Below, piece after piece: positions 1 through 6,120 of a stretch of 9,657 nucleotides of DNA. The DNA is from Neomoorella mulderi (lineage in GTDB: Bacteria > Bacillota > DSM-521 > Neomoorellales > Neomoorellaceae). The position numbers and the translations under genes are program-made. The notes under the pieces were generated by a model. It saw nothing but the letters and a program-made list of their open reading frames with translations, had not been told where the DNA came from and did no database searches. Position 1 is the first letter of the stretch. Each line of letters opens with the position of its first letter. Location: positions 1-9,657 of the forward strand of contig DRZV01000077.1 of the NCBI GenBank assembly GCA_011375465.1. Direction: 5' to 3'.

Positions 1-1
1 A

Positions 2-358
2 AATGGAATTGGCGGAGCCGGAGCTGATAAAACAGGGGGCCGTTCAGGAGTGAGGCTGCGGGCCACAGCCCCTTCCTATCATTTTATCCGGGCAGATATC
101 ACCACCGAGATCACCCCCCTGATAGGCACGGAGAGGCAGTGTGAAGACCTGATCAACTACATCATGGAAGAGTTCAGCGATAACCCCCAAAAGATCTGGC
201 AGACCAATATATTCGGCAAGCCTTTGAGCGAACTGGTCCGGGAGGGCATCCAGAGCAAGCTCTACCGCATGCCGGAAAGCGCCCAGATGAAGCTGAAGGA
301 AGTGGTGGAGCGCATAGTGAACGATGGAGGCGGGGGTTTGATATGCATAATCATCTAG
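2..358 (+). CDS. spoIVA: SpoIVA, stage IV sporulation protein A, C-terminal end (5' part outside window)
   Basis: The reading frame is open from the left edge of the window and encodes the last 118 residues of SpoIVA. In characterised spore formers this ATPase polymerises on the mother-cell side of the forespore membrane and forms the basement layer of the spore coat. The identification rests on the stretch GADKTGGRSGVRLRATAPS followed by FIRADI, the EIWQ-like segment KIWQTNIFGKPLSELVREG, the helix MPESAQMKLKEVVERI, and the very characteristic ending GGGGLICIII. The GTG at 50 is not a start: the family match continues upstream of it in the same frame without interruption, and there is no ribosome binding site. 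The stop is followed at once by an intrinsic terminator, so spoIVA is a separate transcription unit from the amino-acid genes. Its promoter, expected to be sigma-E dependent, is outside the window. No lesion is seen. Confidence 0.95.
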   Translation, partial: NGIGGAGADKTGGRSGVRLRATAPSYHFIRADITTEITPLIGTERQCEDLINYIMEEFSDNPQKIWQTNIFGKPLSELVREGIQSKLYRMPESAQMKLKEVVERIVNDGGGGLICIII

Positions 359-386
359 CCGGGACAACCGGCTTTTTGTTTTTATA
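357..386 (+). terminator. Intrinsic terminator of spoIVA
   Basis: A perfect 6-bp stem, AGCCGG (357-362) with CCGGCT (368-373), encloses the 5-nt loop GACAA and runs straight into a T-rich tract (TTTTTGTTTTTAT). It begins at the spoIVA stop codon, so it overlaps the end of the gene. It separates sporulation transcription from the hom operon. Confidence 0.85.
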
Positions 387-402
387 GGCTGAAGGGAGTG
401 TA

Positions 403-432
403 TTGCTAAAGAACAACCCGATGGGGTAAAAT
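403..432 (+). promoter_or_regulatory. Probable sigma-A promoter for hom-thrC-thrB-lysC
   Basis: TTGCTA (403-408) and TAAAAT (427-432) are separated by 18 bp and resemble the -35 and -10 boxes of a housekeeping promoter. The site lies just after the spoIVA terminator and about 27 bp before the preferred hom start at 459, so transcription would begin near 439. The leader would be only about 20 nt, leaving no room for a T-box or a leader-peptide attenuator. This is a consensus match by eye only. Confidence 0.5.
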
Positions 433-458
433 TGAGTTCGTATGGGGAGAGTGATAGG

Positions 459-1751
459 GTGGAAAGCGTGAAGATCGGCCTCATGGGACTTGGCACGGTG
501 GGCAGCGGCGTGGTGCGCCTGCTTGAGGATAACGGTAGCCTTATTGCCAGGAAACTGGGGTTCCCCTTGGAGATAAGCAAAATTCTGGTGAGGGATCCCC
601 AAAAGCCCAGGGCGGTGGAGGTGGATCCCAGCCTTTTAACCTCAAATCCGGATGATCTACTGGACAACCCCCAGCTGCCCATAGTGGTGGAGGTGATGGG
701 GGGGACAAGTCCTGCCCGGGAATACGTGTTAAAAGCCCTAAGAAGGGGAAAGAGCGTGGTCACCGCCAACAAGGATCTCCTGGCCCTGTATGGGGAAGAG
801 CTGTTCCAGGCCGCCCGGGAAGGGGGAGGGGACCTCTTCTTTGAAGCCAGCGTAGGAGGAGGCATCCCCATAATCCGCCCCCTCAAGGTATGCCTGGCTG
901 CCAACAGGTTCAAAGAGGTAATAGGCATAGTGAACGGAACTACTAATTATATTCTCACCAAGATGAGCCGGGAGGGCAGGGAATTCCAGGAAGCCTTGCA
1001 AGAAGCCCAGAGGTTGGGCTATGCGGAAGCCGACCCTTCGGCTGACATAGAGGGGGACGATGCTGCCCGGAAGCTGGCCATTTTGGCTTCCGTGGCTTTC
1101 AACTCCCGGGTGACCTACCCCCAGGTCTACCGGGAGGGGATAAAGAACGTCGCTCCCCAGGATATACTCTATGCTGCTGAATTGGGGTATGCGGTCAAGC
1201 TGTTGGCCATTGCCAAAGATTGGGGAGACAGGATAGAGGCGAGGGTGCATCCCGCCCTCATACCCTTCAGCCATCCTTTAGCCAATGTCCACGACGAATT
1301 TAACGCCGTTTTCGTGGTGGGGGATGCGGCGGGAGAGCTGATGTTCTACGGCCGGGGAGCAGGTTCTCTGCCCACTGCCAGCGCGGTGGTGGGGGACGTG
1401 ATGGAGGCGGCTATAAATTACAAACAGGGTATCCGGGGCCGCATCTTGTGCACCTGCTTTTACCGTAAAGGGATAAAACCCATGGAGGAAGTGGAGACCA
1501 GCTACTACTTAAGGCTCCTGGCAGAAGACCGCCCCGGGGTTTTGGCCCAGATAGCCAGGGTTTTCGGAGAACATAAGGTGAGCCTGGCTTCGGTGATCCA
1601 GAAGAGGCTGGTGGGGGAATTTGCCGAATTGGTCTTCGTAACCCACCTGGCCCGGGAAGAGAATATGCGGAGGGCTTTAAAGCTTCTGCACCACCTTCCG
1701 GTGGTGAAGGCCATAAGCTGCCTCCTGCGGGTAGAGGAAAGGGGGGATTGA
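459..1751 (+). CDS. hom: Homoserine dehydrogenase with C-terminal ACT domain
   Basis: Cytosolic NAD(P)-dependent enzyme that reduces aspartate 4-semialdehyde to homoserine, the branch point towards threonine and methionine. From the GTG at 459 it is 430 residues, the normal length of the ACT-bearing type. Visible elements: the Rossmann motif GLGTVG near residues 10-15, VTANKD near 101-106, SVGGGIPII near 131-139, NGTTNYIL near 159-166, the active-site segment DPSADIEGDDAARK near 192-205, GRGAGSLPTASAVVGD near 299-313, and an ACT domain from about 349 starting YYLRLLAEDRPGVLAQIA. An in-frame TTG at 432 is possible but overlaps the proposed -10 box. The GTG at 459 has GGGGAGA at 444-450, 8 nt upstream, and brings the protein into register with typical Hom N-termini. 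It overlaps thrC by 3 nt, indicating translational coupling. The ACT domain suggests feedback by threonine, as in relatives. Confidence 0.97.
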   Translation: MESVKIGLMGLGTVGSGVVRLLEDNGSLIARKLGFPLEISKILVRDPQKPRAVEVDPSLLTSNPDDLLDNPQLPIVVEVMGGTSPAREYVLKALRRGKSVVTANKDLLALYGEELFQAAREGGGDLFFEASVGGGIPIIRPLKVCLAANRFKEVIGIVNGTTNYILTKMSREGREFQEALQEAQRLGYAEADPSADIEGDDAARKLAILASVAFNSRVTYPQVYREGIKNVAPQDILYAAELGYAVKLLAIAKDWGDRIEARVHPALIPFSHPLANVHDEFNAVFVVGDAAGELMFYGRGAGSLPTASAVVGDVMEAAINYKQGIRGRILCTCFYRKGIKPMEEVETSYYLRLLAEDRPGVLAQIARVFGEHKVSLASVIQKRLVGEFAELVFVTHLAREENMRRALKLLHHLPVVKAISCLLRVEERGD

Positions 1752-2800
1752 TCTTGGAGTGGCCGGGTATTCTAAAAGCCTACCGGGACTTCCTTCCCCT
1801 CACCCCCCAGACCCCTCTGATCACCTTGAAGGAAGGCAATACCCCCCTTATCCCCTCCCACAAGCTGGGAAAGGAATTGGGGTTGGATCTATACTTTAAA
1901 TACGAAGGGTTAAACCCCACCGGCTCCTTCAAGGATAGGGGCATGGTGATGGCCATAGCCAAGGCCCTGGAGGGGGGATCCCGGGCGGTCATGTGCGCCT
2001 CCACAGGCAATACCTCGGCCTCGGCGGCTGCCTATGCGGCCCGTTGCGGCCTCAAGTGTGCAGTGCTGATACCTGAGGGCAACATAGCCTTGGGTAAATT
2101 GGCCCAAGCCCTGTTTTACGGAGCCCAGGTTATAGGGGTAAAGGCCAATTTCGACGTGGCCTTGAATCTGGTGAAAAGCATAACCGCCAAGTATCCCATA
2201 ACCCTCGTCAATTCCATAAACCCCTACAGGCTGGAAGGCCAGAAGACGGCTGCCTTCGAGATCTGCGACGTATTGGGGGAGGCCCCTGATTGCTTGGCCA
2301 TACCTGTAGGCAATGCGGGCAACATAACCGCCTACTGGAGGGGATTCAAAGAGTACCACCAGGCAGGCCGTTGCCGTCGCCTCCCCAAAATGCTGGGTTT
2401 CCAGGCGGAAGGGGCAGCTCCCATAGTGAAGGGAGAGGTGGTGCCCCATCCCGAGACAGTGGCCACGGCCATAAGGATAGGCAACCCCGCCAACTGGCAG
2501 GGTGCAATCAACGCCTCCCGGGAATCAGAGGGGCTCATCGACGCGGTGAGCGACCAGGAGATCCTGGAGGCCCAGAGATTGCTGGCCACCGCCGAGGGCA
2601 TTTTCGCCGAACCTGCCTCCGCCGCCTCCCTGGCCGGGGTGATAAAGCTGGCGGCCAGGGGTTTCTTCTCCCAGGGGGAAAGGGTGGTGTGCGTGCTCAC
2701 CGGTCATGGTCTCAAGGATCCCGACATAGCTATTAAAGGGGCGGCCCCCCTTTCCCTTCCCCCGGAAGAAGAAAAAATTTTAGAAGCCATTTTAAGCTAG
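1748..2800 (+). CDS. thrC: Threonine synthase
   Basis: PLP enzyme that converts O-phosphohomoserine to threonine, the last step of the pathway. It is 350 residues, the length of the short bacterial class. EGNTPLIPS occurs near residues 29-37. The PLP-lysine motif GSFKDRG places the Schiff-base lysine at about residue 62, in the context LNPTGSFKDRGM. CASTGNTSASAAAYAA near 83-98 and the phosphate-binding loop GNAGN near 188-192 are intact, as is the late LTGHGLKDP. Translation probably starts at TTG 1748, which overlaps the hom stop (TTGA), with the purine-rich GGAAAGGGGGGA just upstream; a TTG two codons later is an alternative. The gene sits second in the operon, and its substrate is made by the product of the next gene, thrB. 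No damage is seen. Confidence 0.97.
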   Translation: MILEWPGILKAYRDFLPLTPQTPLITLKEGNTPLIPSHKLGKELGLDLYFKYEGLNPTGSFKDRGMVMAIAKALEGGSRAVMCASTGNTSASAAAYAARCGLKCAVLIPEGNIALGKLAQALFYGAQVIGVKANFDVALNLVKSITAKYPITLVNSINPYRLEGQKTAAFEICDVLGEAPDCLAIPVGNAGNITAYWRGFKEYHQAGRCRRLPKMLGFQAEGAAPIVKGEVVPHPETVATAIRIGNPANWQGAINASRESEGLIDAVSDQEILEAQRLLATAEGIFAEPASAASLAGVIKLAARGFFSQGERVVCVLTGHGLKDPDIAIKGAAPLSLPPEEEKILEAILS

Positions 2801-2811
2801 GGGATGGGTGT

Positions 2812-3705
2812 ATGCCTAGAGTCAGGGTACCTGCCACCACCGCCAATCTGGGGCCTGGTTTTGATACCCTGGGCTTGGCTCTGGATCTCTACAACGAAGT
2901 GGAGGTGGAGCTGGCCTCCCGGGCCCATATAGAGATAGAAGGGGAAGGGCGGGATCTGCTGCCCCTGGATGAGAGCAATATGGCTTATCGGGCGGCCGTA
3001 GAGCTCTTCCGGCGGGTAGAGGGCAAATCCCCCAGGTTTTACATACGCCTGTTAAATCGCATACCCATAGCCAGGGGACTGGGGTCCAGCGCTGCTGCCC
3101 TGGTGGGTGCCCTTGTGGGGGCTAACGCCCTCCTGGATGATCCCCGCCCCCTTGAGGATCTCATAATGTTGGCGGCGGAGCTGGAAGGGCATCCTGACAA
3201 CACCACCCCAGCCTTTATTGGTGGCCTGGTGGCAGTGGCTGTAATAGAAAATAAGGTTTGCTGGCGCCGGCTACCCCTACCCCAGGGGCTCCATCTGATA
3301 GCTGTTATCCCCCATTTCCGCCTCTCTACCCAAGAGGCCAGGTCCATACTTCCTCTGCAGGTTCCCTTTAAGGATGCGGTTTTTAATCTAAATCGCCTGG
3401 CCTTGATGCTGGCTGCCTCCTGGGAGGGGGACTTGAAACTTATGGGCCAGATGATGGAGGACAGGTTACATCAGCCTTACCGGCTGCAGCTCATACCCGG
3501 GGCTGAGGAGGCCATAGCTGCGGCCAAGGAAGCAGGGGCTCTGGGGGTAGCCCTCAGCGGCTCAGGGCCCACCCTGGTGGCCCTGTGCCACGTCCCCCTT
3601 CCCCAAGTGGGCGAAGCCATGGCCCGCGCCTTTATCAGGCAGGGGATAACGGCCAGCATCAAGATTTTACGCCCCTCTCCTGAAGGGGCTGCTATTTTGG
3701 AATAG
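2812..3705 (+). CDS. thrB: Homoserine kinase (GHMP kinase family)
   Basis: Cytosolic kinase that phosphorylates homoserine with ATP to give O-phosphohomoserine, the substrate of ThrC encoded just upstream. At 297 residues it has the usual length. The N-terminus PATTANLGPGFDTLGLAL near residues 7-24 is the GHMP motif 1 region. The ATP-binding motif PIARGLGSSAA lies near 85-95, EGHPDN near 125-130, and the C-terminal glycine-rich motif ALSGSGPT near 247-254. The ATG at 2812 is preceded by AGGGGATGGG overlapping the end of thrC, only 11 nt after the thrC stop, so it belongs to the same operon. A G+C-rich hairpin at 3671-3689 lies inside the last codons, but no T-run follows it, so I do not call a terminator. 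All family motifs are intact. Confidence 0.96.
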   Translation: MPRVRVPATTANLGPGFDTLGLALDLYNEVEVELASRAHIEIEGEGRDLLPLDESNMAYRAAVELFRRVEGKSPRFYIRLLNRIPIARGLGSSAAALVGALVGANALLDDPRPLEDLIMLAAELEGHPDNTTPAFIGGLVAVAVIENKVCWRRLPLPQGLHLIAVIPHFRLSTQEARSILPLQVPFKDAVFNLNRLALMLAASWEGDLKLMGQMMEDRLHQPYRLQLIPGAEEAIAAAKEAGALGVALSGSGPTLVALCHVPLPQVGEAMARAFIRQGITASIKILRPSPEGAAILE

Positions 3706-3731
3706 CCTGAAATATTCTAGGAGGAATCTCT

Positions 3732-4949
3732 ATGGCGCTCATAGTGCAGAAATATGGGGGTAGTTCCATGGACGGGCCGGAGAGGATAAAGAACGTGGCC
3801 GGCAGGGTGGTCAATACCAAGAGGGCAGGCCATCAGGTGGTGGCGGTGGTATCGGCCCCTGGAGATATGACCGACAGGCTCATCGAGATGGCTTACCAGA
3901 TAACCCCTAACCCTTCCCCCAGGGAGCTGGATATGCTCATGGCCACGGGCGAACAGATATCCATCGCCCTCCTGGCCATGGCCATACAGGAATTGGGGGA
4001 ACCGGCCATCTCCCTCACCGGACCCCAGGTGGGCATCCTCACCGACAGCGTCCACACCAAGGCCAGCATCCTGAAGATCGATTGCAGCCGCCTTCTCCAG
4101 GAATTGGAGCAGGGGAAAATAGTCATAGTGGCGGGTTTCCAAGGGATGGACGCCTTCCGGGAGATAACCACCCTGGGGAGGGGGGGATCCGATACCACGG
4201 CGGTGGCCATAGCCGCGGCTTTAAAGGCCGATCTCTGCGAGATCTACACCGACGTGGAAGGGGTGTATACCACCGATCCCCGCATTGTCCCTGAAGCCAG
4301 GAAATTGGAGGCCATTTCCTATGACGAAATGCTGGAGCTGGCCTGCCTGGGCAGCAAGGTGCTGCATCCCCGGGCGGTGGAGCTGGCCAAAATCTACAAT
4401 GTGCCCTTGGTAGTGCGTTCCAGCTTTACGGAGGCGCCGGGAACTATGGTAAAAGAGGTGAGCCAGATGGAGAAGAAGATGGTGGTCACCGGGGTGGCTG
4501 GAGATAAAAATGTGGCCCAAATAGTGGTTCACCACGTGCCTGATCGCCCCGGCATAGCCAAGGCCATCTTTAAAGCCCTGGCAGCGGAGAATATCAACGT
4601 AGATATGATCATCCAGAGCGCTATGAGGGACGGTATAAACGATATAGCCTTTACCGTGGCCCGGCCAGATTTAAAGCAGGCCGTAGCCGTCACCGAAAGG
4701 GTGGCCCGGGAGATAGGGGCCACCGGAGTTACCTTTAGGGATGACGTGGCCAAGGTATCAATCGTAGGGGCCGGGATGATCTCCCATCCTGGGGTGGCGG
4801 CGGAGATGTTCGCCTGCCTGGCCGAAGAGGGAATAAATATCCATATGATCAGCACTTCAGAGATAAAGGTTTCCTGCATCATCGACGAGGAGCTTTTGGA
4901 AAAGGCCATAAAAGCCCTCCATCGGCGGTTCAATCTGGATAAAATATAA
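3732..4949 (+). CDS. lysC: Aspartate kinase, ACT-regulated class II type
   Basis: Catalyses ATP-dependent phosphorylation of aspartate, the committed step towards lysine, threonine and methionine. It is 405 residues, close to Bacillus subtilis aspartokinase II (408). Visible elements: the N-terminal kinase motif VQKYGGSSM near residues 5-13, MATGEQIS near 70-77, the nucleotide-binding TTLGRGGSDTTA near 146-157, IYTDVEGVYTTDPRIVP near 171-187, and two C-terminal ACT domains, one around VPDRPGIAKAIFKALA and one around VSIVGAGMISHPGVAAEMF. The start ATG has a consensus AGGAGG at 3719-3724. It follows thrB by 26 nt with no terminator, so it probably shares the operon; whether it answers to lysine, threonine or both cannot be read from the sequence. 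A possible internal start for a separate ACT subunit is listed separately. The symbol could also be given as ask. Confidence 0.97.
   Translation: MALIVQKYGGSSMDGPERIKNVAGRVVNTKRAGHQVVAVVSAPGDMTDRLIEMAYQITPNPSPRELDMLMATGEQISIALLAMAIQELGEPAISLTGPQVGILTDSVHTKASILKIDCSRLLQELEQGKIVIVAGFQGMDAFREITTLGRGGSDTTAVAIAAALKADLCEIYTDVEGVYTTDPRIVPEARKLEAISYDEMLELACLGSKVLHPRAVELAKIYNVPLVVRSSFTEAPGTMVKEVSQMEKKMVVTGVAGDKNVAQIVVHHVPDRPGIAKAIFKALAAENINVDMIIQSAMRDGINDIAFTVARPDLKQAVAVTERVAREIGATGVTFRDDVAKVSIVGAGMISHPGVAAEMFACLAEEGINIHMISTSEIKVSCIIDEELLEKAIKALHRRFNLDKI
4453..4469 (+). promoter_or_regulatory. Putative internal ribosome binding site and start for the LysC beta subunit
   Basis: Inside lysC, AAGAGGTGA (4453-4461) stands 5 nt before an in-frame ATG (4467-4469) that encodes Met246. 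In B. subtilis aspartokinase II the beta subunit is made from an internal start at the equivalent place, between the kinase and ACT domains. Initiation here would give a 160-residue ACT-only polypeptide. The spacing and the domain boundary both fit, but use of the site is inferred. Confidence 0.55.
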
Positions 4950-4959
4950 CATTTTTTCC

Positions 4960-5010
4960 GCCCACGCATAAACTGAAAGAGAGATCGCTGGAGGAGGGAT
5001 ATGCGTGGGC
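4960..5010 (+). promoter_or_regulatory. Stem-loop enclosing the ribosome binding site and start of the LysM gene
   Basis: GCCCACGCATA (4960-4970) and TATGCGTGGGC (5000-5010) form a perfect 11-bp inverted repeat with a 29-nt loop. The loop holds the ribosome binding site GGAGGAGGG (4990-4998), and the right arm contains the GTG start (5005-5007). The fold could restrict initiation on the LysM gene. No T-run follows the right arm, so it is not an ordinary intrinsic terminator. Confidence 0.5.
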
Positions 5011-5460
5011 ATAGTAAAACCGCCTTGCCCTTCTGGCCGTTATTGGCGCATCCGGCCAGGGGATACCCTTTATTATATAGCCTTGCGGGTAGGCACCACC
5101 GTGGACGAACTTTTACGTTTAAATCCAGGGGTGGACTCCTATAATCTCCAGGTGGGCCAATATATCTGCCTCCCCCCTGAACCTCCCTGTCCCTCGGGGA
5201 TATACTGGGAAGTGGCTCCTGGGGATACCCTTTACAGCATCGCCCAGGCTGTGGGCACCACGGTGGAGGAGCTGCTCCGGTTAAACCCCCATGTGGACCC
5301 CTCTATAACCTGCAGGTGGGGCAGTACATCTGCCTGCCCGGTTGATGCTCTAGCTCAAGAGGGCAGCCACCAGTCCCACCAGGAAGATGCCGTCGAATAT
5401 TCCAGCCCCGCCGATGCTCACCACTTGGGCTTCCAGCTGTTTGATCCTGGGGAGGTTTAA
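5005..5460 (+). CDS. Two-repeat LysM domain protein, frameshifted near its 3' end (ancestral stop at 5343-5345)
   Basis: A small protein built of two LysM peptidoglycan/chitin-binding repeats, each preceded by PCPSG and ending in ICLP. Repeat one contains RPGDTLYYIALRVGTTVDELLRLNP (given here in parts: RPGDTLYYIA, then VGTTVDELLRLNP) near residues 17-41 and ends DSYNLQVGQYICLPP. Repeat two contains APGDTLYSIAQAVGTTVEEL near 71-90. After VDP (residue 99) the frame breaks. YNLQVGQYICLPG then a stop is found in another frame ending at 5345, whereas the literal frame continues as low-complexity sequence to 5460 on top of the converging DUF1614 gene. The intended product is about 112 residues. No signal peptide is visible, so an envelope or spore-coat location is only suggested by similar LysM proteins of spore formers. 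The GTG at 5005 is preferred over the ATG at 5001 because only its frame encodes LysM. Confidence 0.8.
   Translation: MGIVKPPCPSGRYWRIRPGDTLYYIALRVGTTVDELLRLNPGVDSYNLQVGQYICLPPEPPCPSGIYWEVAPGDTLYSIAQAVGTTVEELLRLNPHVDPSITCRWGSTSACPVDALAQEGSHQSHQEDAVEYSSPADAHHLGFQLFDPGEV
5023..5342 (+). repeat. Tandem LysM-coding repeat, two units about 162 bp apart
   Basis: Unit one (about 5023-5178) and unit two (about 5185-5342) each encode PCPSG-x-YW, then PGDTLY-x-IA, VGTTV-x-ELLRLNP, NLQVGQYICLP. They remain similar at the DNA level, for example GGGGATACCCTTTA in both. Comparing the two units is what exposes the frameshift in the second. Confidence 0.8.
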
Positions 5461-5994
5461 AATATCTGCCCCCAGAAAGGTGCCCAGCACTCCAGAGACG
5501 TAGGCCACCGGGGCAGGGTTATGGGGTGCCAACAGGAGGGCCACCAGGGCTGCCGCTATGGGGGGCACAAAGGCGGGCATGGCTATCCCCACCCCTGGGA
5601 CTATGCGGGCTAGGGCTTTAGAAATGGCGGTCACCACGGCTATGCCCAAAAGGGAGGGGATGAGATCGGCGCGGGTAGCCAAAAGGTGCAGGGAGAAGAG
5701 CACCGGTATCACCGCCCCTCCCACATTTACACAGATGACCTGGTAGTTCACCTTGGGCGGGTAATAGAAAAAATAAAAGGGATGGACGGCCAGATAGTCG
5801 GGATGGCGGGAGGGGAGCCTCTGCTTGTATACCGGGATATTGATGGCGCTGCCCAGCACTGATAGGGTGAACAGCAGGAAAGCCCCTTTGGGGGTGAGGC
5901 CCAACCTGGAAAAGGAAAATACGGCCGCGTGAAAAAAAAGATGGGCCATCAACATGGGCAGGAAGATTAAAATGTAAAGGAGGGGCCATAACAT
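5350..5994 (-). CDS. DUF1614 family polytopic membrane protein
   Basis: An integral membrane protein of unknown biochemical function, 214 residues from the preferred ATG at 5994. About six or seven hydrophobic segments are visible, beginning with WPLLYILIFLPMLMAHLFF. Conserved-looking landmarks are SAINIPVY in the second segment, VNVGGAVIPV, PAFVPPIAAALVALLLAP, GTFLGADILNL, and the ending SIGGAGIFDGIFLVGLVAALL. These glycine- and aspartate-containing motifs in late helices are what I associate with DUF1614. A GTG at 6003 in the same frame overlaps the AAGGAG ribosome binding site, so it is not the start; the ATG lies 8 nt from that site. The gene converges on the LysM gene, whose ancestral stop is only 4 nt away, and diverges from cydA across a 126-bp spacer. 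The frame is undamaged. No role in the oxidase can be inferred from position alone. Confidence 0.87.
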   Translation of the reverse strand: MLWPLLYILIFLPMLMAHLFFHAAVFSFSRLGLTPKGAFLLFTLSVLGSAINIPVYKQRLPSRHPDYLAVHPFYFFYYPPKVNYQVICVNVGGAVIPVLFSLHLLATRADLIPSLLGIAVVTAISKALARIVPGVGIAMPAFVPPIAAALVALLLAPHNPAPVAYVSGVLGTFLGADILNLPRIKQLEAQVVSIGGAGIFDGIFLVGLVAALLS

Positions 5995-6120
5995 GGGCTT
6001 CACTCCTTATATTTTTATCAATTTAATTTTAGCATAAGAGTTTTATCCAAGACCCGTTCCAAATAGGGCTTTGATTTTAAAAATTTTTTTCGAACCAGCA
6101 GGAAAAAAGGAGGGATGCCC
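5995..6120. promoter_or_regulatory. Divergent DUF1614/cydA intergenic region
   Basis: This A+T-rich spacer must hold the promoters for both divergent genes. It contains AAGGAG for the minus-strand gene (6004-6008 area) and AGGAGG at 6108-6113 for cydA, 7 nt before its ATG. T- and A-rich runs (for example 6077-6090) could supply -10 boxes, but I find no pair with good -35 sequence and spacing on either strand. No Rex-type TTGTGAAA palindrome, the usual redox operator of cyd genes in Firmicutes, is visible. Confidence 0.45.

Noticed and set aside
50..358. A separate 102-residue gene starting at GTG 50
   Set aside because: The SpoIVA match and the open frame continue upstream to the window edge, and there is no ribosome binding site at 50.
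384..458. T-box or threonine attenuator leader before hom
   Set aside because: The region is too short, has no T-box core sequence, no leader peptide rich in Thr codons, and no second terminator.
3671..3689. Terminator hairpin GCCCCT/AGGGGC at the end of thrB
   Set aside because: It lies within the coding sequence, lacks a T-run, and is followed closely by lysC with its own strong ribosome binding site.
5346..5460. A real C-terminal extension of the LysM protein
   Set aside because: It is out of frame with the expected LysM ending, has low-complexity composition, and is the antisense of the DUF1614 3' end.
6007..6021. FNR-like palindrome (TTGAT-N4-ATATA on the minus strand) between DUF1614 and cydA
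   Set aside because: Only one half-site matches well, and such A+T-rich sequence gives chance matches. It is also about 100 bp from cydA.
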